Made by a program: the position numbers and the translations under genes | Shown here: positions 5,980 through 7,351 of the stretch, one piece after another | How positions within the stretch are numbered: the stretch's first letter is position 1 | How the letters are laid out: the number at the start of each line of letters is the position of its first letter | Notes under the pieces: model-generated | Told to the model about the DNA's origin: nothing | Databases searched by the model: none | What the model saw: the letters and a program-made list of their open reading frames with translations, nothing else | Origin: Candidatus Bipolaricaulota bacterium | GTDB lineage: Bacteria > Bipolaricaulota > Bipolaricaulia > Bipolaricaulales > Bipolaricaulaceae | DNA: 7,351 bases | Assembly (NCBI GenBank): GCA_027027485.1 | Contig: JALVLL010000248.1 | Location: 1 to 7,351 of the forward strand | Direction of reading: 5' to 3'

Positions 5980-7060
5980 ATTCCCCGGGGAAGAGCCGGT
6001 GGAGCCGCTTTATGGCCTCGAGCTTCTCGCGCCTCCCCACCTTGGCCTGGAGGATCGCCTTGCGGAGCGATGAGATGGTCCTGTCGTAGGTGGCGCGGTC
6101 CACGGGGTAGGGGGTGCCGTCCTTTCCCCCGTGGGCGTAAGAGAAGCGGGCCGGATCCCTGGTCGAGGCCGGAGCTCCCCAGATGAGCTCCGATACCAGG
6201 GCCAGCGCCCGCAATGACTTGGCCCCCAGGCCCGGGGTCTCCAACACCTCTTCGAAATCCCGCGGCGCCCGCTCGTAGAGGGAGAGGAGGACCTTCCGCA
6301 TGCCCCTTGGGCTCACATCCTTCGCCGGGATGATCCCGTGCCGGCTGGGCATGACAAGTGTGGACATTCGTGAGAGCTCCTCCAGGGTCCTCTCCGGGGG
6401 CCTGGAGACGAGCTCGGGGATCGTCTCGCGGGCCGGCGCGGCTTCCCTGGCCACCAGGTTCAAAACCGCGTCCCGGCGCTCCCCCACTACCGCCGCGTGG
6501 GGTTCCTCCACGAAGCTCCGGAGCCCCTCCGATAACCAGTGGTAGCGGCGGGCCATACGGGTCATGGGGTCCATCCCCTGCTGCACCACGCACCAGCGGC
6601 CCTCCTTGTCCACGAAGAAGACGTGGTGGTAGATCTGGTAGCCGTCCTGGAGGCAAGCCGAGTCCACCTTGGCCGTCATCCTCGAGGCCCGGACCAGAGG
6701 CCCAGGATCCAGGGAGGTCCTCTCGGAGATGGAGGCCAACTCATCCGGGGTCTTCCTCGAGGCGGCCCCCTTTCCCCCGGCGGCGAAGAGGCCGATCTCC
6801 GGGCCTATCCGCTTCAGTGCCTCCTTCAGGGCCCCACATGTGGTCGTGGTGAGGCCGCTGGAGTGCCAATCGAACCCTAAAAGACACCCCAGGGCCTGGA
6901 ACCAATACGGATCCGAAAGCCTCTCCAGGACCCCTTTGGTGCCGAAGGAGTCCGCCAACGCCCAGAGGATGGCCTCGGCCAGGGCCTCCATCCTCCGGAA
7001 AAGCCACCTGGGGGCCTCGCCCCAATGCAGGGGGAGGTCCGCCGTCCCCGTGCGTCTCAT
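5978..7060 (-). CDS. DUF763 domain protein with a helix-hairpin-helix segment
   Basis: This is a member of the DUF763 family, for which I know no established function. The 360 residues (from the ATG at 7060) carry its hallmarks: RTGTADLPLHWGEAPRWL at the N-terminus, GFDWHSSGLTT at 62-72, GGKG at 95-98, QDGYQIYHH at 138-146, VVQQGM at 158-163, and HGGKDGTPYPVDR at 310-322. Residues 274-295 read as a helix-hairpin-helix (ETPGLGAK, then a hydrophobic helix ending in WG), a fold that usually binds nucleic-acid backbone. K281 and D302 fall where HhH-GPD DNA glycosylases have comparable residues; this is a resemblance, not an assignment. There is no signal peptide or membrane segment, so it should be cytoplasmic. 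A GTG at 7066 could add two residues. The gene runs convergent to the ATPase gene and divergent from the Nif3-like gene. Confidence 0.92.
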   Translation of the reverse strand: MRRTGTADLPLHWGEAPRWLFRRMEALAEAILWALADSFGTKGVLERLSDPYWFQALGCLLGFDWHSSGLTTTTCGALKEALKRIGPEIGLFAAGGKGAASRKTPDELASISERTSLDPGPLVRASRMTAKVDSACLQDGYQIYHHVFFVDKEGRWCVVQQGMDPMTRMARRYHWLSEGLRSFVEEPHAAVVGERRDAVLNLVAREAAPARETIPELVSRPPERTLEELSRMSTLVMPSRHGIIPAKDVSPRGMRKVLLSLYERAPRDFEEVLETPGLGAKSLRALALVSELIWGAPASTRDPARFSYAHGGKDGTPYPVDRATYDRTISSLRKAILQAKVGRREKLEAIKRLHRLFPGE

Positions 7061-7072
7061 TCCCACCGAGAC

Positions 7073-7078
7073 TTTAAT
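7073..7078 (-). promoter_or_regulatory. Possible -10 box of the DUF763 gene
   Basis: An A/T island reading ATTAAA on the minus strand lies 6 bases before the GTG at 7066 and 12 before the ATG at 7060. It stands out in otherwise GC-rich DNA. No well-spaced -35 box was found. If it is used, the leader would be very short or absent. Confidence 0.3.
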
Positions 7079-7083
7079 CGCCC

Positions 7084-7113
7084 TTGGACCGGGGGCAAGC
7101 GCCGCGTTATAAA
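7084..7113 (+). promoter_or_regulatory. Probable promoter of the Nif3-like gene
   Basis: TTGGAC (7084-7089), an 18-base spacer and TATAAA (7108-7113) precede the Nif3-like start. The -10 box is good and the -35 box poor. The start site would fall near 7120, only a few bases before the GTG/ATG, so there is little room for a Shine-Dalgarno. The region is shared with the divergent DUF763 gene. Confidence 0.4.
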
Positions 7114-7125
7114 TCGGGAACGGTG

Positions 7126-7351
7126 ATGAAAAGGTCCGAGGTGGTGGGCTACCTGGACTGGTTGTTCCCGTCCTCCTTGGCGGAGGAGTGGGACCACTCG
7201 GGGCTCCAGGTGGGGGATCTCTCGTTGGAATGCGGGCGGGTGTTGGTGGCCCTGGACTTCGGGCTGGAGCTTCTCGAGAAGTTGTCGGGGGTGGATCTCG
7301 TCATAACCCACCACCCCCTGATCTTCCGGCCCTTGAAGGAGATAAGGCCAG
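7126..7351 (+). CDS. Nif3-like dinuclear metal-centre protein (3'-truncated by window edge)
   Basis: The first 75 codons belong to the Nif3/YbgI (DUF34) family, hexameric proteins with a two-metal site. Their physiological role is unsettled; many are labelled 'GTP cyclohydrolase I type 2' in databases. Diagnostic motifs are EWDHSGLQVGD at residues 21-31 and ITHHPLIFRPLKEI at 60-73, where H62 and H63 correspond to metal ligands of the family. The position after WD is His where many homologues have Asn. The start is the ATG at 7126 or the adjacent in-frame GTG at 7123. No strong Shine-Dalgarno is visible. The frame is open to the end of the window. The C-terminal part and the remaining metal ligands lie outside. 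Confidence 0.93.
   Translation, partial: MKRSEVVGYLDWLFPSSLAEEWDHSGLQVGDLSLECGRVLVALDFGLELLEKLSGVDLVITHHPLIFRPLKEIRP

Overview
This GC-rich window looks like bacterial DNA carrying several genes of archaeal flavour. The bacterial signals are these. The tRNA-Pro has the bacterial C1-G72/A73 acceptor end and an encoded CCA. It is preceded by a well-spaced -35/-10 promoter. Two GC hairpins followed by T-rich tracts read as Rho-independent terminators, and rtcB and the AAA ATPase gene have strong Shine-Dalgarno sequences. Against this, the window encodes a two-ring CDC48/VAT-type ATPase, a 481-residue long-form RtcB, an archease, ThpR and a DUF763 protein, all common in archaea and also found in some deep-branching or thermophilic bacteria. 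A thermophilic or deep-branching bacterial lineage (something like Bipolaricaulota) is my guess; the sequence alone does not settle the phylum.

Layout, left to right. (1) The 3' three-quarters of a zinc-binding medium-chain dehydrogenase gene (+). (2) A tRNA-Pro(GGG) gene (-), convergent with it. (3) A short regulatory strip with the tRNA promoter, a terminator for the next operon and two overlapping hairpins around the rtcB stop codon. (4) A tight three-gene RNA-end processing operon on the minus strand, transcribed thpR, archease, rtcB. (5) A 77-base divergent promoter region. (6) A CDC48-family AAA ATPase gene (+) ending in its own terminator. (7) A DUF763 gene (-), convergent with the ATPase gene. 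(8) A short divergent promoter region and the first 75 codons of a Nif3-like metal-binding protein gene (+).

How the genes fit together. ThpR, archease and RtcB all concern RNA ends carrying 2',3'-cyclic phosphate. RtcB, activated by archease, joins such ends to 5'-OH ends. ThpR opens the cyclic phosphate to a 2'-phosphate, which RtcB is not known to use. The operon therefore encodes both a sealing and a possible diverting activity. The divergent CDC48-type unfoldase shares its upstream region, which suggests, without proving, a link between RNA repair and protein-complex remodelling under stress. The DUF763 protein has a helix-hairpin-helix segment with a Lys/Asp arrangement resembling HhH-GPD DNA glycosylases. 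The dehydrogenase and Nif3-like genes look like unrelated neighbours. I see no mobile element, CRISPR array or long gene-free stretch.
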